Shown one piece after another: positions 27,573-39,742 of a stretch of DNA of 64,000 nucleotides. Both the position numbers and the translations under genes were made by a program. The notes below the pieces were generated by a model. The model ran no database searches. It was not told the DNA's origin and worked only from the letters and a program-made list of their open reading frames with translations. Numbering within the stretch: position 1 is the stretch's first letter; each line of letters opens with the position of its first letter. Origin of the DNA: Dallia pectoralis (Eukaryota > Chordata > Actinopteri > Esociformes > Umbridae); contig CM055739.1 of the NCBI GenBank assembly GCA_029465975.1, forward strand, positions 13,035,289 to 13,099,288, written 5' to 3'.

Positions 27573-28847
27573 CCTGCAGCTGTTCAGTTATCAAGGGCCT
27601 CTGTCATCTACAAAAACAGCTGATGTGCTATTGTCATTCATTTTGTTTAGTATATCTGTGTTGGGATCAGAGTTTAGACACGTTAATGTGGACACTCACG
27701 GCCTCAGCAAGTCCCATAACTTCTGACCTCAGTACCATTGTTTCTCCTGAACCGGTGCTTATTAGGGCCGAAATGGGCTCCTATTCCCCGATGTGAGACG
27801 ATGAGAAACTGAGCCGGGTCCATGGGGAATATGTGGTGTTTTGGCACACAGCCTTGGTTTTTATAGTATCACAACAGCACGAAATCGAGGTAAAAAAGGA
27901 CTGACTACAATTAATGGGATGGTTTGAAATTCAACAGTGTTTGCTGTTTATCCCACTGAATATTGTATTGCTTTAATATAAGATTGAGAGTTAACACTTT
28001 CTCATTTCCAGCATCGGATTGAGAAAAACATTTGGGACACCTGCTTGGCTCATCGCAAAATAGGATCTTGTTGTTCTCACCCCAGGCAACCAAGAGACTT
28101 CAAATATCTCGGCGTGCAGTTTTGGAAGGTTTTTAACATACTGTTTGCACCGTGCAATTGTTAGAAACCTTTGAGAGCACTTAGCAACTTCTTGGTAAAA
28201 GCTGGGCATTATCCAGATAACTACTCTAAAGCTTGGCGAGTAATCGTTAAGGAGGCCCAGAGAGAAACGGATTTTCTGAGTCTGTCTATACCTGTTGTAT
28301 TATTTAAACAGGATATCAAAAACCAGCAGGCGTATAGCATAACGTATACAATAGTTGTACTTATCAAAATGCCCCTTTGTAATACAATTTGGGGGAACTT
28401 ACAAATTAGCAAAATATGCTTATGACATCTAACTTCCAAGACTTCCAATTGTTTTTCATTTTCCTAGAATATAACTATAACATGAATTGCGTAAATTAAT
28501 ACACAAATCTGACTAGAACATATGTGGTTGTCGACTTTTTGTCGATTGCAGAAGTTCAGGACCACGGAGAGCACATCAAGAGGGAGACCAGCAACGTACA
28601 TAAACAGAAAGAACTAAATCCAGAGGCAGATCTTGGATCATCCCAGAGGCCGCCGGGAGGGAGGGCCTGTCCCTGTAAGAAGGCTCTCAAAGCAGCTACT
28701 GAGGGGGCAAATTACCTTTATACGAGACTTGACCGCAGCCTCCACCTAAATGGCCAGATTCCCTGAACACATTCTGTTAGAATTCATTATTTTGCGTTGG
28801 TTCAGTTTTTTGATTAATTGTTTTTTAGGTTTCCTTTGTGTTGAATA

Positions 28848-28945
28848 AACCCCCTCTGGCATCTCACCCCCTCTGTATCTCACCCCCTCACCGCCTCTGG
28901 CATCTCACCCCTTCACCCCGTCTGTATCTCACCCCCTCTGCACCA
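28848..28945. repeat. Short minisatellite, CATCTCACCCCCTCTG unit
   Basis: Imperfect copies of CCTCTGGCATCTCACCCC / CCTCTGTATCTCACCCC. Confidence 0.8.
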
Positions 28946-29989
28946 GCTCTTCTGGAAACATTTGCATGCTTTATGCATATCCTGCTCCCCCGTGATTCGC
29001 TGCCAGGTTTCTGCCAATCACCGCGTACGCCAATCACTCGCCATGCGGCCAAATTTATCTCCGGCCACTGTCAAGCTTTTCAGAAATGTACCAAGGAAAT
29101 GGCAACAAAGTGTTTCCGATACAGGAATGTAGTGGTGTGGGTATGAAGCAGACCTAGACCATATTTATATTTGCACATGAGAATCACATGGCAGACACCA
29201 ACGCTAGTTTTGATCCTTTTGAATAAAATTTTTATATATCAAGGATATTGATACATTTTATCCATGAAGCCAAGTGACAAAAATATGGAGAAAAAGAACT
29301 AATTTGGAATATCCTAAAAGTCCATTATTGATTTATTTATTGCCGTAATCAACCCTTCGGCTCTTAATTCTTACGAGTATAGTAAATCAAAAAAAGCTTT
29401 CAGAGCTAGCCGACAAAACATAATGAGCGGTTAAAGTCTTGTAGCTCGGTCGAGCATCAAGCTAACACGTTTTGCCCTTCAAGAATCAATGAGTACATAT
29501 TATTAATTTAAGTCAAGCAACGGACGTAAAAAAACGCAATTTGCCTCTAAGACAAAGCGTTCTTTTTCTCTGGAGCAAGCTAACAGAAACAAAGAGACCT
29601 TTCAGTGGTGAAGTTCAAGGCTCCTTTTGTTAAAAAAGAGCAGCATTTGTCAGAACCTTCAAAAGGTAGCGGCGGAGAAAAACCCAGGAAGTCAACATCA
29701 CTCAGTCTCAGGGTTACGCTCAGCCACAATTGAAATGTTTTGTTTTTTCCCGAGAAGCAACTGTTTATCGCGCATTAGCAGAGCTCTCCGTCTTCCACCG
29801 CTATTTGTCTCTCACGCTTACCCTCTCGCCCTCCCTCTCTCTCTCTCTCTCTCACACACGGTCACTCATCCTGTCTCTTTATTTCTCCCTCCCTCTCTCG
29901 CGGTCTCTCACTCTCGCCCTCCGCACTCAATCCCGACCGTAGTGTCTCCGTGTGACTCGGAGTGTCTAATCTCGCAATCTGCCGTCCGC

Positions 29990-30250
29990 GAGTGTTTCTG
30001 ACAGGGCATCCATCATGTTTAACATACCCTTTAAGAGATGATGGCCCCCATCAGCCCAGAGTGCTCGAGACCCGTCGCCACGCCCTGAACGCCTCCCCCG
30101 CTAATCCCAGAAATGTCTGCGTTATGGAAATGTTACGCTGATGTTTTGCCCCCTCCCGCTGGCGACAACAAGCTGTGGATTATCATGCAGTTCAATTGGA
30201 AAAGATTTCTCCTCTTATTCAGTAACAGAAAGCGAACACGAGGGTAATTC
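29990..30250. promoter_or_regulatory. Candidate conserved non-coding block
   Basis: Complex sequence with ATGTTTAACATACCC near 30014, CGTTATGGAAATGTTACGC near 30120 and GTGGATTATCATGCAG near 30174. Judged by eye. Confidence 0.2.
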
Positions 30251-30550
30251 CGCAGTGTCCTCCCCAATTTCCGACGCTCTCGAGGAGAAAACCCGGGAGT
30301 TTGTAGGAACACCGTGAACCGCGGCCGTTGAGCCTGAATCCCTGGGGAGCCGGTGTGCTGCCAGGGTTCGGCAAAACTAGCAGGAAACCACTTGTTCCGC
30401 CATTGATAAAGCCCCGTGAGCTGCACCGGAGCTCAGTTAAGCCAGCTGAGGTGAAAACAATGTCCACGTAGGATGCTGAGAACTCAGGTGTACGCCCAGG
30501 TCAGCCTGGAGAAGACAGTGTGCCTGCCTGGGGCCCAAGAGACGGGATGC

Positions 30551-30572
30551 TGTGTGTGTGTCCTTGTTGTGT

Positions 30573-30629
<57 letters not shown>

Positions 30630-30662
30630 TGTGTGTGGGTGTGTTTTTGTGCGTCTGTGTGG
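30551..30662. repeat. TG microsatellite
   Basis: Mainly pure TG (30576-30625), with GGGTG interruptions on both sides. Confidence 0.95.
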
Positions 30663-31027
30663 AGGGAGCATCAGATAAGAAAGACAGTCCAAGGCTACTC
30701 GTCCAATTGCTTTACAAAATATACCTCCAGTGCAAACAGTCTAATGGCAAAACATAGTGGTGGAGAAATAAACAGAATAAAGAACGGAGATGGAGAAACA
30801 GAGAAAGAGCAGTAGGATAACAATATCTTTATTTTATAATGCCTTTTCTTTTTATGTTAACGCATAGTCCTCCTTGTACTACAACATCACAATGATTGTG
30901 CTAAGAAATTACCTTATTTTGTATTATTTTTCTAAATCCAAAATGCTTAAATATTTGCCCTGTAACCGAGGCGTCGAAAAGACAATGAAGGAGGACAGAG
31001 AAGGAGACGATGGAGGAGTATGAGTAG

Positions 31028-31085
31028 AGAACAGAGGAGACGAACAGAGGAGACGAACAGAGGAGACGAATAGAGGAGACGAAGA
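31028..31085. repeat. 13-bp tandem repeat, about 4.5 copies
   Basis: Unit GAACAGAGGAGAC, last copies degenerate (GAATAGAGGAGAC, GAAGAGAC). Confidence 0.9.
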
Positions 31086-31194
31086 GACGATGACGGCCAC
31101 ACTGTTTCCCGAAGCTCTAATGACACAGCTTATATGCCCGGGATGATGCACCATATTTGCATTAGCCGTATCGTCCTTCCTATTCAACAAGACG

Positions 31195-31352
31195 GATGTG
31201 TCCGAAAGGTGACTGGTTCAAATCCCAGAACCGACAAGTGAGGAAAATACATTCACAGTCTGCCGCTGTTCCCTTGCGCGAGTCACGTGACGCTAATTCG
31301 ACAGGGAAGTCGACGGGGATGAGGGCGTCTGATAAATATGTAAGATGTAACA
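31195..31352 (+). mobile_element. tRNA-derived SINE remnant
   Basis: A Pol III B box GGTTCAAATCC lies at 31215-31225, followed by CAGAACCGACAAGTGAGG and CTGTTCCCTTGCGCGAGTCA, and a tail GGCGTCTGATAAAT at 31324-31337. This order (B box, GACAAG, CCCTTG, GTCTG-TAAAT tail) is that of the tRNA-derived SINEs of salmonid-type fish. The A box region is not clear, so the copy is probably 5' truncated or diverged. Confidence 0.6.
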
Positions 31353-31579
31353 AAAGCCTTTGTCTGAACGGATGAATGGATGAGTGGGCTGAGTTGCCAT
31401 TGGATGAGTACCAGTTGAGTGTGGTGACCCAGGCGGTGTGTGTGTGGTCGCCCAGCGCCCGCCTCTCTGTCCCAGCTGATAAAGAGAGACCCGATGGATG
31501 GTGCTCTGTGAGCGTCTCAGAATCACAGCCAAGTCACTGAGCCTCCATTATTACAGACATAAATCCTACTGATGAATCG
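31353..31579. other. Non-coding DNA, no gene seen
   Basis: Unique sequence between the SINE remnant and the CA array, with short direct repeats GATGAGTG. Nothing else noted. Confidence 0.5.
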
Positions 31580-31610
31580 AAGACACACACCCACACACGG
31601 TGCACACCAT

Positions 31611-31667
<57 letters not shown>

Positions 31668-31670
31668 ATC

Positions 31671-31710
<40 letters not shown>

Positions 31711-31932
31711 GCACACCATCCTCTCACACACACAAACCCACCATCCTCTTAGAGACACACACACACTGTGCACACCATCCTCTCTCACACACACACACCA
31801 TCCTCTTAGACACACACACACACTGTGCACACCATCCTCTCTGTATGTGTGTCTGAGAGATAAGTCTGTGAGTCTCTTTGATTCAACAGTAGACAATCTC
31901 TCAGACACACACACACACACAGTGCACACACA

Positions 31933-31965
<33 letters not shown>
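31580..31965. repeat. CA arrays with CACCATCCTCT spacer units
   Basis: CA runs separated by GTGCACACCATCCTCTC or CACCATCCTCTTAGACAC. A non-repeat gap with GAGTCTCTTTGATTC lies at about 31850-31905, then a further CA run to 31962. Confidence 0.9.
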
Positions 31966-31966
<1 letters not shown>

Positions 31967-32662
31967 CTCTCTATTCCTCCGTTCGACACGCACACACGAA
32001 CAACAACAACAAAAAAACGCTTGCACACTCATTTAAACACACTGGTAGCGCCATCCTCTCACACAAGTCTCACACAAACCTGACATCCTAAATCACTGGC
32101 CAAAAAGGTTCCGCGCCCACCCCTCCCCCAATGTAGGGCTGAAATGGAAGGTGAAAGACAGAGGGCCGCATGATGTACAGGGTCTTTACAGAGGACAGGA
32201 CAAGAATGGACTGTGGGAGATCCTCGCTCGGACTGAGCTATGGCGCAAGGTGAGGGGGCAAGGATTGAGCGGGGGGGAGGCAGGGGGGAGGCAGGGGGGG
32301 GCGGGGTTCAGGGGGGGCTCGGGAGACAACGGCAGCCGCTAATGAAACTCCATTATGCTCTTCAACTCTCACGAGGGAGGACGTGAGGGACCTTTCAGCG
32401 AGCCAGCAGATTTACGAGCCTGGCCGGGGCCCGTGAGGGCCGGCACAGCAGTTAATGTCCGCTCCGGAGGCATGCCGGCACCGGGCGATAAACAAATGGG
32501 CTCCTGGTGTCTTTAATAACACGACCGGGCCCAGTTATACAATTCACAGCGCACGGAATTAACCGTTCGTCCCACGCTGATGACCTCAGCTGGCCGACTC
32601 GCCCGTGCGTCCGGTGGGTCGGCAGCAGAGAGACAGAGGGAGAGATCGTGTGCGAGATAAGA

Positions 32663-32667
<5 letters not shown>
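31966..32667. other. Non-coding DNA with G-rich tract
   Basis: A GGGGGGAGGCA repeat lies at 32270-32300. The rest is unique; see the candidate block at 32340-32620. Confidence 0.5.
32340..32620. promoter_or_regulatory. Candidate conserved non-coding block
   Basis: Complex sequence with GATAAACAAATGGG near 32488 (forkhead-like core), TCTTTAATAAC near 32511 and GGAATTAACCG near 32555. It is among the most element-like blocks in the window but has no coding potential. Confidence 0.25.

Positions 32668-32700
<33 letters not shown>
32668..32700. repeat. GA microsatellite
   Basis: GA dinucleotides, about 14-15 units. Confidence 0.95.
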
Positions 32701-32701
<1 letters not shown>

Positions 32702-34611
32702 CTGATAGAGAAACGAAAAGAGTGATGTTGAGAGAGACAGGTAGAGACGGAGAGGAAGTTGGGAAAGTGGTAACATAAATTTAAATATCTCAAGGTGACA
32801 AAATAATGGCTAAAGGTGTGAACAAAAAAACATCGAATTTGAAACAGGAAAATATTGGAGAAAGAAAACATGGGTAGGAAGATAAAGGCTCTAAGTGAAC
32901 GTGTCCCTGTGTCGACCAGACAGCATTTTACGGGGACAGGAAAGAGAGGTGACATGAACGATTTCAGTCTGATCAGTTGTGAACAGCGACTCATTCCAGG
33001 CACTTTCATTCAATTCCTCACTGGGTTTTCCACTTCAGACACGAGGACAGCGAACGGCCGCGTCGAACCAAAGTGACGGTGATTTACTCAAATGAGGTCT
33101 CCGTGTTGTTTGTCGCGACAGAAAGTGGCGTACGTCCTTCTCCGTTCTCGCTCCGTCTCGCAGCACATTTCCTGGTCTTCTCGTTCCATCCGTTCTCTCC
33201 GTCTCCACCTGATAACTCTCCCCTTTATTTTCCTCTGCTTATCTCTCTCCAGGCCTTTTCCATTGTCTCTCTCAGTCAGCACATAAGACCGGTGCGGCTT
33301 TAATTAATCCATAGCCCGTCAAGGGGGAGAGCTTGCTTGTTTACCCTTATTGAAATTAGCAGGCCTGCCTCCCAGGAGACCAGGCATCAGAACTACAATT
33401 AGCCGACGCCGGGCTAATTAGGAGCTAGCGCTAACGATCAGGTCCACCCATGGCTAAAGACACCAGAGGAGAGAAGAGGTGGGGAAATACGGACGCAGCA
33501 AGGACTAGTTCCGAGTGTGTGAGTGTGTGTCTGTGTTTGGGTTCAAATTTGAAAATGCCGCCCCATTCCCACACACAACAAAGAACCAGCAAATGGGGCA
33601 CCGAGGTTGTGAGATAACACAAAATTATTATTCCCCTAAAACCGAGCCATACCGGGTCATTGTGGCAAACAAGAGTGAAAAGGATGAGAAAACATGATAA
33701 AATGAGGCCATTAATCAGACAAATAAAGTTTAAAAAAGATTCCCACTACACGTAACAACACATTTATTCGCTTCTACACATAACGACCCCCTTATCTGTT
33801 TCTGGGTCACGGCGTAGAGGAGAACTCTCACTCACGGCCTCGCTCCGATACTCTAGCAGAATGTATTCAGCGTGCATAGAAACTCTCCAATCACCTCACG
33901 CAATGGCTGACGGAATTGCCCAGAGAGGCCTGGTAAAGCGAAAGGTACAAACACTTCAAATGTTTTCCAGTTACCATATGTAGGGCCCCTATTTAGGCTT
34001 CTTCCACCAGCGCTGACGGGCGTTCAGCACACCTTCTAGAACCGTCTGTTTGACACACTCATCTGCCCACCATTACGCTGATTACCACCGCTGTCAATCA
34101 ACGAGCTCCACCCCCGGGCGGGACCAACTGACAACCAATTACACGTGAACGTATCTTATTAAAAAGAGGGACTGATCTGGCTGAGGCGTTATCGGGGTTT
34201 GCGCTTGAAAAGAAAGAGATAAAGTTGAGGAAGAAGAAGGAAGGGAAGAAAATAGATGATTGTTGCTGTTGTGGTGCCTGCGGTGACAAACGCAGGACCC
34301 AGCACGTATCACTTTGTCGGGGTCGTGAGGTCAGCCGCGAGGCGTAAACATGTTTGTGTAAACACGGCGCACTTTGATCTTTTCTCCAAAACGGTGGTAC
34401 GACCTCCACGATCTGGGTGCGAATAGAAATAAGACTTCAATTGGAGGGCGTCCACAGGTCAGGTAAATGCTGCGAACCCGTTTAAGTGTGGGTTAATAAA
34501 GGACAGCGTGAAATCAGAACCGTGACTGGGTAGCCTGATATCCACCTACGTCAACCTCCGGGAATGAAATGTGGAAAAACGTAGCCAAACCAAGACGGAC
34601 TGACATAGGGA
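32701..34611. other. Mostly unique non-coding DNA
   Basis: No gene recognised. Complex blocks at 33290-33440 (TTTAATTAATCC, CTACAATTAGCC, GGGCTAATTAGG; homeodomain-like cores) and 33790-34140 may be regulatory; both calls are visual only. Confidence 0.45.
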
Positions 34612-34719
34612 ATGAGAGAGAGAGATAGAGGTAGATGGAGAGAGATAGAAAGAGATAAGACAGAGAGATACAGACATAAAGAAATATATAAAGAGAAATA
34701 GACAGAGAGAGAAATAGAC

Positions 34720-34752
<33 letters not shown>

Positions 34753-34815
34753 CAGAAAGAGATAAGACAGTGAGATAGAGACATAAAGAAATAGAGAGAG
34801 ATACAGAAAGAGTTA
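34612..34815. repeat. GA-rich degenerate array
   Basis: GAGAGATA, GACAGAGA and AAGAGATA mixtures with the larger block GAGACATAAAGAAATA partly repeated near 34670 and 34775. Confidence 0.85.
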
Positions 34816-35671
34816 GATAAGAGAATGTGGATACATGATGGAGATAGGCCAAACAAATCGATGATTCGGGACAGATACTTAGTCTTATTTACAGCTTATA
34901 TAGGACACAGAGAGATAGCGAATAAACAGATGCACTCACTTTAATTGTGTACCCAACTCCCTCACATCGTATTTTCATAAACCTTTTGACATAGAGAGTG
35001 GTAATGTCAGAGAAAAAATATAACTCTGAAATAATAAAAAGAGCAAGCAACAGGTCCCACGTAGCTATACACAGCTCTTGCCCCTGGGTGAGACTAGTAG
35101 AAAGATGATGGTTAGAATTAGCGGAGCTTGGCCAAACTCCCTAGGAGTTCAATAAAGCCATCAGCTTTTCCAAATATATGTAGGACCGGGGGTTAAACCG
35201 GGCCGGAATGACCCAAACGGCACTCTCTATGACGAGAAACAAAAAATGTATTTGTCGTCGCAGTCAATTTAAGAACCAATCATGTGTCAGCTTTGTTAGT
35301 GGGCGCCCCAGTCATTGATAGTAATGTAGAACGCTGAACGCAGGCACCAATGGATGTGAGAGGCGGAGCATGCAGGCACGAACTCACACATTTCTAATCT
35401 ATCTACCCAGTTCATTTTAACCGTGCTAGCGGGGTTAGCTAACTGTCCACGGGTTTATAATAAATGATAATCTTCTGTACAATTTACCCCTAGAAATTTT
35501 CAAATGGAGCTAACTAGCAGGTTGGTTTGCATGGTGGAATATTAGCTTGTGGCTTGGTGATTATGTTCACTGGGGTGAGAATATGTTCAACAGTAGTTCT
35601 GTTTAATGGCTAATAAAAACGATACATTGGCTTTGGGATTAAACAGCTGCTTAAAGCTAAGCAAGGGTCAG
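34816..35671. other. Non-coding DNA, no gene seen
   Basis: AT-rich unique sequence; nothing recognised. Confidence 0.5.
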
Positions 35672-35817
35672 GGCAGTACCACAGCATAGAACAGTTGCAG
35701 TACCACAGCCTAGAACAGTACCACAGCCCAGACCAGTACCAGTACCACCGCCTAAAACAGTACCTGTACCACCGCCTAAAACGGTACCAGTACCACAGCC
35801 CAAAACAGTACCAGTAC
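35672..35817. repeat. CAGTACCAC minisatellite, split by hAT-like insertion
   Basis: Imperfect copies of CAGTACCACAGCCTAGAA / CAGTACCACCGCCTAAAA. The array resumes at 37422 with ACCAGTACCACCGCC after the 1.6-kb element, so the element interrupted it. Confidence 0.88.
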
Positions 35818-37421
35818 TAGGGGTGTGCGATATGACGATATTTAATCGTGGACTATTAAAATGTCTCCACGATTCACTTTTTCGGAAATATCGTAGAATC
35901 GCGCTCCAGTGCACGTTCAATTAGATGCAGATCTATGGCGTTTTTTCAGCTACGTATCAACATGCAATGCGCGGTGCGCTAGATGTCAGCGTGTTAACAC
36001 TAGAAGCGCCAACAGCCCATGCCCGCGGGCGTTGCAGTTAGTAATTAAAATAAATATATAATGTTGAAAAGCTACAGCCTCGTTCTTCCATGACTTTTCC
36101 TAAATACTTGCATTTTACCTTGTCCCGTTTTCAGAAACTGGACGCGTTTTGGTCTGATCTCGTTTTGGTCTGATCTATATTGGACTCGTTTTGGTCTGGT
36201 CTATATAAAACTGGATGCGTTTTGGTCTGGTCTGTTTAAAACTGGATGCGTTTTGGTCTGGTCTATATAAAACTGGATGCGTTTTGGTCTGGTCTATATG
36301 AAACTAGATCCGTTTTGGTCTGGTCTGTTTAAAACTGGATGCGTTTTGGTCCGATCTATATGAAACTGGATATATGTAACCGATTAATTTGCTGCGGTCT
36401 CATGTGCACTCATAACATCACTAATGAACACTCTGCGCAGTGCAACCGGTTAGTATGCGTGTCCTGCTCAGGCAGACAAAAGCTGCGAAATATACATAGA
36501 TAATAGATTGATTGGCTTGGTTGAATTTGAATGAACTAGAAAAAAGAGGTAGGCCTACGTTTATAAAGAAATATATGTTTTACTAAATAAACAGAACGGA
36601 AATATAAAACGAAATTGATTAATGTATCTACCGGGTAACAGCAGAATATACCCGACCGTGACCAATATACAAACTGTGTTGTAAAATACGTGTTTCATTG
36701 TCTATAGTGCCTTAGTTACTGGGCTGTAATTACTATAATACATTTTACAAATGTAAATGATCAAATTATACACTGTAGCCTAATGTTTTTATTTCAACAG
36801 TCTGTGTTGCAATATATACGGCCAATCATGCGCAAAACATTTGATTGCGCGTCGCTTGTGATCTAAAATGGTTTAGCATTTATTACATCAAAATAGGACA
36901 TACAGTTTGATGGATTTTCATTTATTCGATCTTTAGAAATTTAAATATCATAGCCTGTGCATTTTAAAATCATGGTTTTAAATTTGTATTGTATGGTTAC
37001 ATAAGACAATAAATAGGCTACATACCATTTTAGTAAAATGTTTTACTTGATAATTCATAATTCATTTAATTCAGGATGATAACACAGTAGATCATCTGAT
37101 GCTGTAGATGGATGGCAGGTTACACAGTGAATGGATGGTGAAGCTGCGGATGAGAATGAAGGTGCTTCTTTGCACCATTGCACTTCCTTTAAAGATACAC
37201 GTGATTAAAATATGCTACTTTAATTTTTTTTCCCTTTTATGTTTTGTTACCTTGTATCGCTATATTTTTTAAATGGAGATATAATTTGCTTGTATTGCAG
37301 CTCAGTAATTTGCAAAATAGTCTTCAAAATCAACATGAAAAAGAATCGTGATAAAATCGTGAATCGTGATTTTTCCTGAAAAAATCGTGATATGATATTT
37401 TTCCCATATCGCCCACCCCTA
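35818..37421. mobile_element. Non-autonomous hAT-like DNA transposon, 1.6 kb
   Basis: Ends are an inverted repeat: TAGGGGTGTGCGATATG at the left and, read from the other strand, TAGGGGTGGGCGATATG at the right (16 of 17 match). It is flanked by the 8-bp direct repeat ACCAGTAC at 35810-35817 and 37422-37429. An 8-bp duplication and this type of terminus are typical of the hAT superfamily. The subterminal regions repeat CGTGAT/ATCACG-like words (right end: ATCGTGATAAAATCGTGAAT). The longest open frame is only about 80 codons, so no transposase is encoded. The flank is itself a repeat containing ACCAGTAC, which slightly weakens the duplication evidence. Confidence 0.82.
36130..36372. repeat. 31-bp minisatellite inside the hAT-like element
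   Basis: Unit with GCGTTTTGGTCTGGTCTATA plus TAAAACTGGAT; GCG positions 36217, 36248 and 36279 give the period. About seven copies, degenerate at both ends; CTATATAAA alternates with CTGTTTAAA. Confidence 0.92.
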
Positions 37422-37440
37422 ACCAGTACCACCGCCAAAT

Positions 37441-38045
37441 TCATGTTGACCCTCCACCCCTTTTTAGGTTCATGAGTTCCCTTAACTTCCAAATGTCAAT
37501 GTAACCCCTGTGTATGACCACAACTAACTGATGCTAAATGTGGGAGTGCTGTTATCTAGCTTGCTAATAGCTTATCAGGCTTAGCGATGCGCTAAGGCCA
37601 ACTAGGCCAATTGAAAAGTCCATAGCTAGCAAGAGAAACTCCTGTCTGTACAGACAACAACTGCCAGCAGTGTTTGCATCGATACACAGACATTTTTGAC
37701 CGCTTACATTGCTTACATTCCCATTACCGTTTTTGCGCTAGTCTGACAGACCTGCACAAAAGACTTTATTTCAAACATTCAAACTGTTTTTAAAGAAAAT
37801 CTATTTCCATGTCAAATTAAATAACTGCAGCAGACTTGGTGACCACAACATATAGAATTGTTTTGACACCAGACTATCAAGGTAATACAGTTTATTGTCC
37901 CCTGCCATGCAATCCAAATCTCAGCCCTACGATCCAACAAAGTCGGTGACGAGGCAAGGTAGAGAGTGACATTACCGTCTTGTTGACGTCCTGGGATAGG
38001 GCAGACCATTAATCAATCTCCGAGGAAACACGGGTCACAGACGTA
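37441..38045. other. Non-coding DNA, no gene seen
   Basis: Unique sequence between the interrupted minisatellite and the Tc1 copy. Confidence 0.5.
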
Positions 38046-39127
38046 CACAACCGTTCAAAGGTTACAGGGTCAACCATCACTCCTGTGTTCCAATGGCACA
38101 TTGTGTTTGCTAATCCAAGTTTATTACTTTAAAAGACTAATTGATTATTAGAAAAGCCTTTTTTCCGTTAAGTTTGCACTGCTGAAAACTGCTGTGATGA
38201 TTAAAGAATCTATAAAACTGGCCAACTTTAGACTTGTTGAGTATCTGGAGCATCAGCAATTATGGGTTTGGTTTACAGGCTCAAAATGGCCAAAAACAAA
38301 GAACTACCTTCTAAAATGTATCAGTCTATTATTTTTCTGGGAAATCTAGTTTATTTCATGTGAAGAACTTTGATGTGTACTTTGCCCATAACAGAACAGC
38401 ACATACTGAATCTAACAAGAATAAAAGAAGAGTGGGAGGCCCCTGTGCACAACTGAGCTAGACATCAGAGTGTCAAGTTTGGGAAACAGAACTGTCAGCT
38501 TCATTAAATAGAAACTGCAGAACACCAGTCTCTACGTCACCAGCGTAGACGAGACTTCAGGACACTGTTGCAAAGAAAACGCCTCTCAGACTGGCCATTA
38601 GAAACAAACGATTAAGAATGCCAATAAAACACAGACACTGGACAGAGGAAGATTGGAAGAAAGTGTTACGGACAGATAAATCTTCTGAGTTTGAGATGTT
38701 CAGATAATAAAGAAGAACATTTGGGAGACGCGGAACAAATGAAAAGATGCCAGAGGAGTGCTTGATGCCATATGTCAAGCATTGTGGAGGCAATGTGCTG
38801 GTCTGGTGGTGCTTTGGTGTTAGTGAAGTTGAAGATTTGTACAGAGTAAAAGAGATATTGAAGAAGGAAAGCTATCAATCTGTTTTGCTGCGCAATGAAA
38901 TCAGATTACCTCAACAAATTGACGACCAGAATGCCAAAGGTCTGCAAAGCTGTAAATGCAACAAATAAAGGATTATTTGACAAAAGCATAGTTTGACGGA
39001 CGCAATTATTATATATATTATAGTTCCTATACATTTTGAATACAATTCCTTTTTCAAACTCAATTGTAGGTTTTCATGCAATACAGGCAAATGTCTAATT
39101 GAGCGGAAACTTTTGAACGGTGGTGTG
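38046..39127 (+). mobile_element. Tc1-like transposon, internally deleted
   Basis: Left end CACAACCGTTCAAAG follows TA at 38044-38045; right end CTTTTGAACGGTGGTGTG lies at about 39110-39127, so both terminal repeats are recognisable. The layout between them (5' UTR, transposase, 3' UTR) matches the Tc1-like family abundant in salmonids and pikes. At about 1.1 kb it is shorter than full-length copies of 1.5-1.7 kb because the gene has internal deletions. Confidence 0.85.
38284..38995 (+). pseudogene. Tc1-like transposase pseudogene
   Basis: The intact protein would bind the terminal repeats and move the element by DDE chemistry. Recognisable blocks on the plus strand: a start-like ATGGCCAAAAACAAAGAAC at 38286; HWTEEDWKKVLRTDKS (first catalytic Asp block, near 38640); RRTFGRRGTNEKMPEECL; VKHCGGNVLVWWCFG; then, directly after SVLLRN near 38890, the C-terminal block LNKLTTRMPKVCKAVNATNK ending at TAG. 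The segment carrying the second Asp and the final Asp/Glu is missing, and stops and frameshifts occur elsewhere (for example DNA corresponding to R**RRTF near 38705). It is therefore dead. Confidence 0.85.
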
Positions 39128-39742
39128 AGTGGAGTTACCATGGAGGCACTACATTTTTTCATTGACATTATTTTGGTAACTAGTTAATACTAGCAACAAG
39201 ACACATTGTGAGTCGCTACGTATTGCCAATATCTGAGTGCTGTATCCAGGACTGCCTGTGGCATCGAACCTAGGAATCACTATTAGCATTGGTATGTTGG
39301 CTATATATAACAAAACCCCAAATGTGCCTTATTGCTTTTTATGTGGAGCAGAGTGAGTAAGAGAGAGTTAGGTGATTTGGGGAAGAGAGGGTGATTTGGG
39401 GTGGAGATATTGCCTACAGCCAACTATGCACTGCTGTGATGCTGATCAATGGAGCCCAGCAGTGACGAGGGCACACTCATTTAACACAGCAGAGGTCCGC
39501 AGCTGCCATCCTAGCAAAGATCACACACACACACACACGCACACGCACGCACAAACGCACGACTAAAAGATTTACCTCAGAATCTGACATATTTATAGGG
39601 TGGTAGTATGACAAATGACTGTGGATGAAGTTAAAGTAAAAGTTTGAAATGTTCAGACCTGGAAAAGGTGCAAAAAGAAAACATAGAACTATAAAAGAAC
39701 CATAAATCCAGTTCGCACAACTACTGGTTTAGTTGATAGAAT
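39128..39742. other. Non-coding DNA, no gene seen
   Basis: Short GA-rich part near 39355-39405 and CA run near 39522-39552. Nothing else noted. Confidence 0.5.

Larger units (their letters stand above)
27569..30550. other. Mostly unique non-coding DNA
   Basis: No gene recognised. CT-rich run near 29835-29855 and 29885-29915. A complex stretch at 28550-28770 and the block 29990-30250 (listed) could be regulatory. A small C-rich repeat is listed at 28848-28945. Confidence 0.5.
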
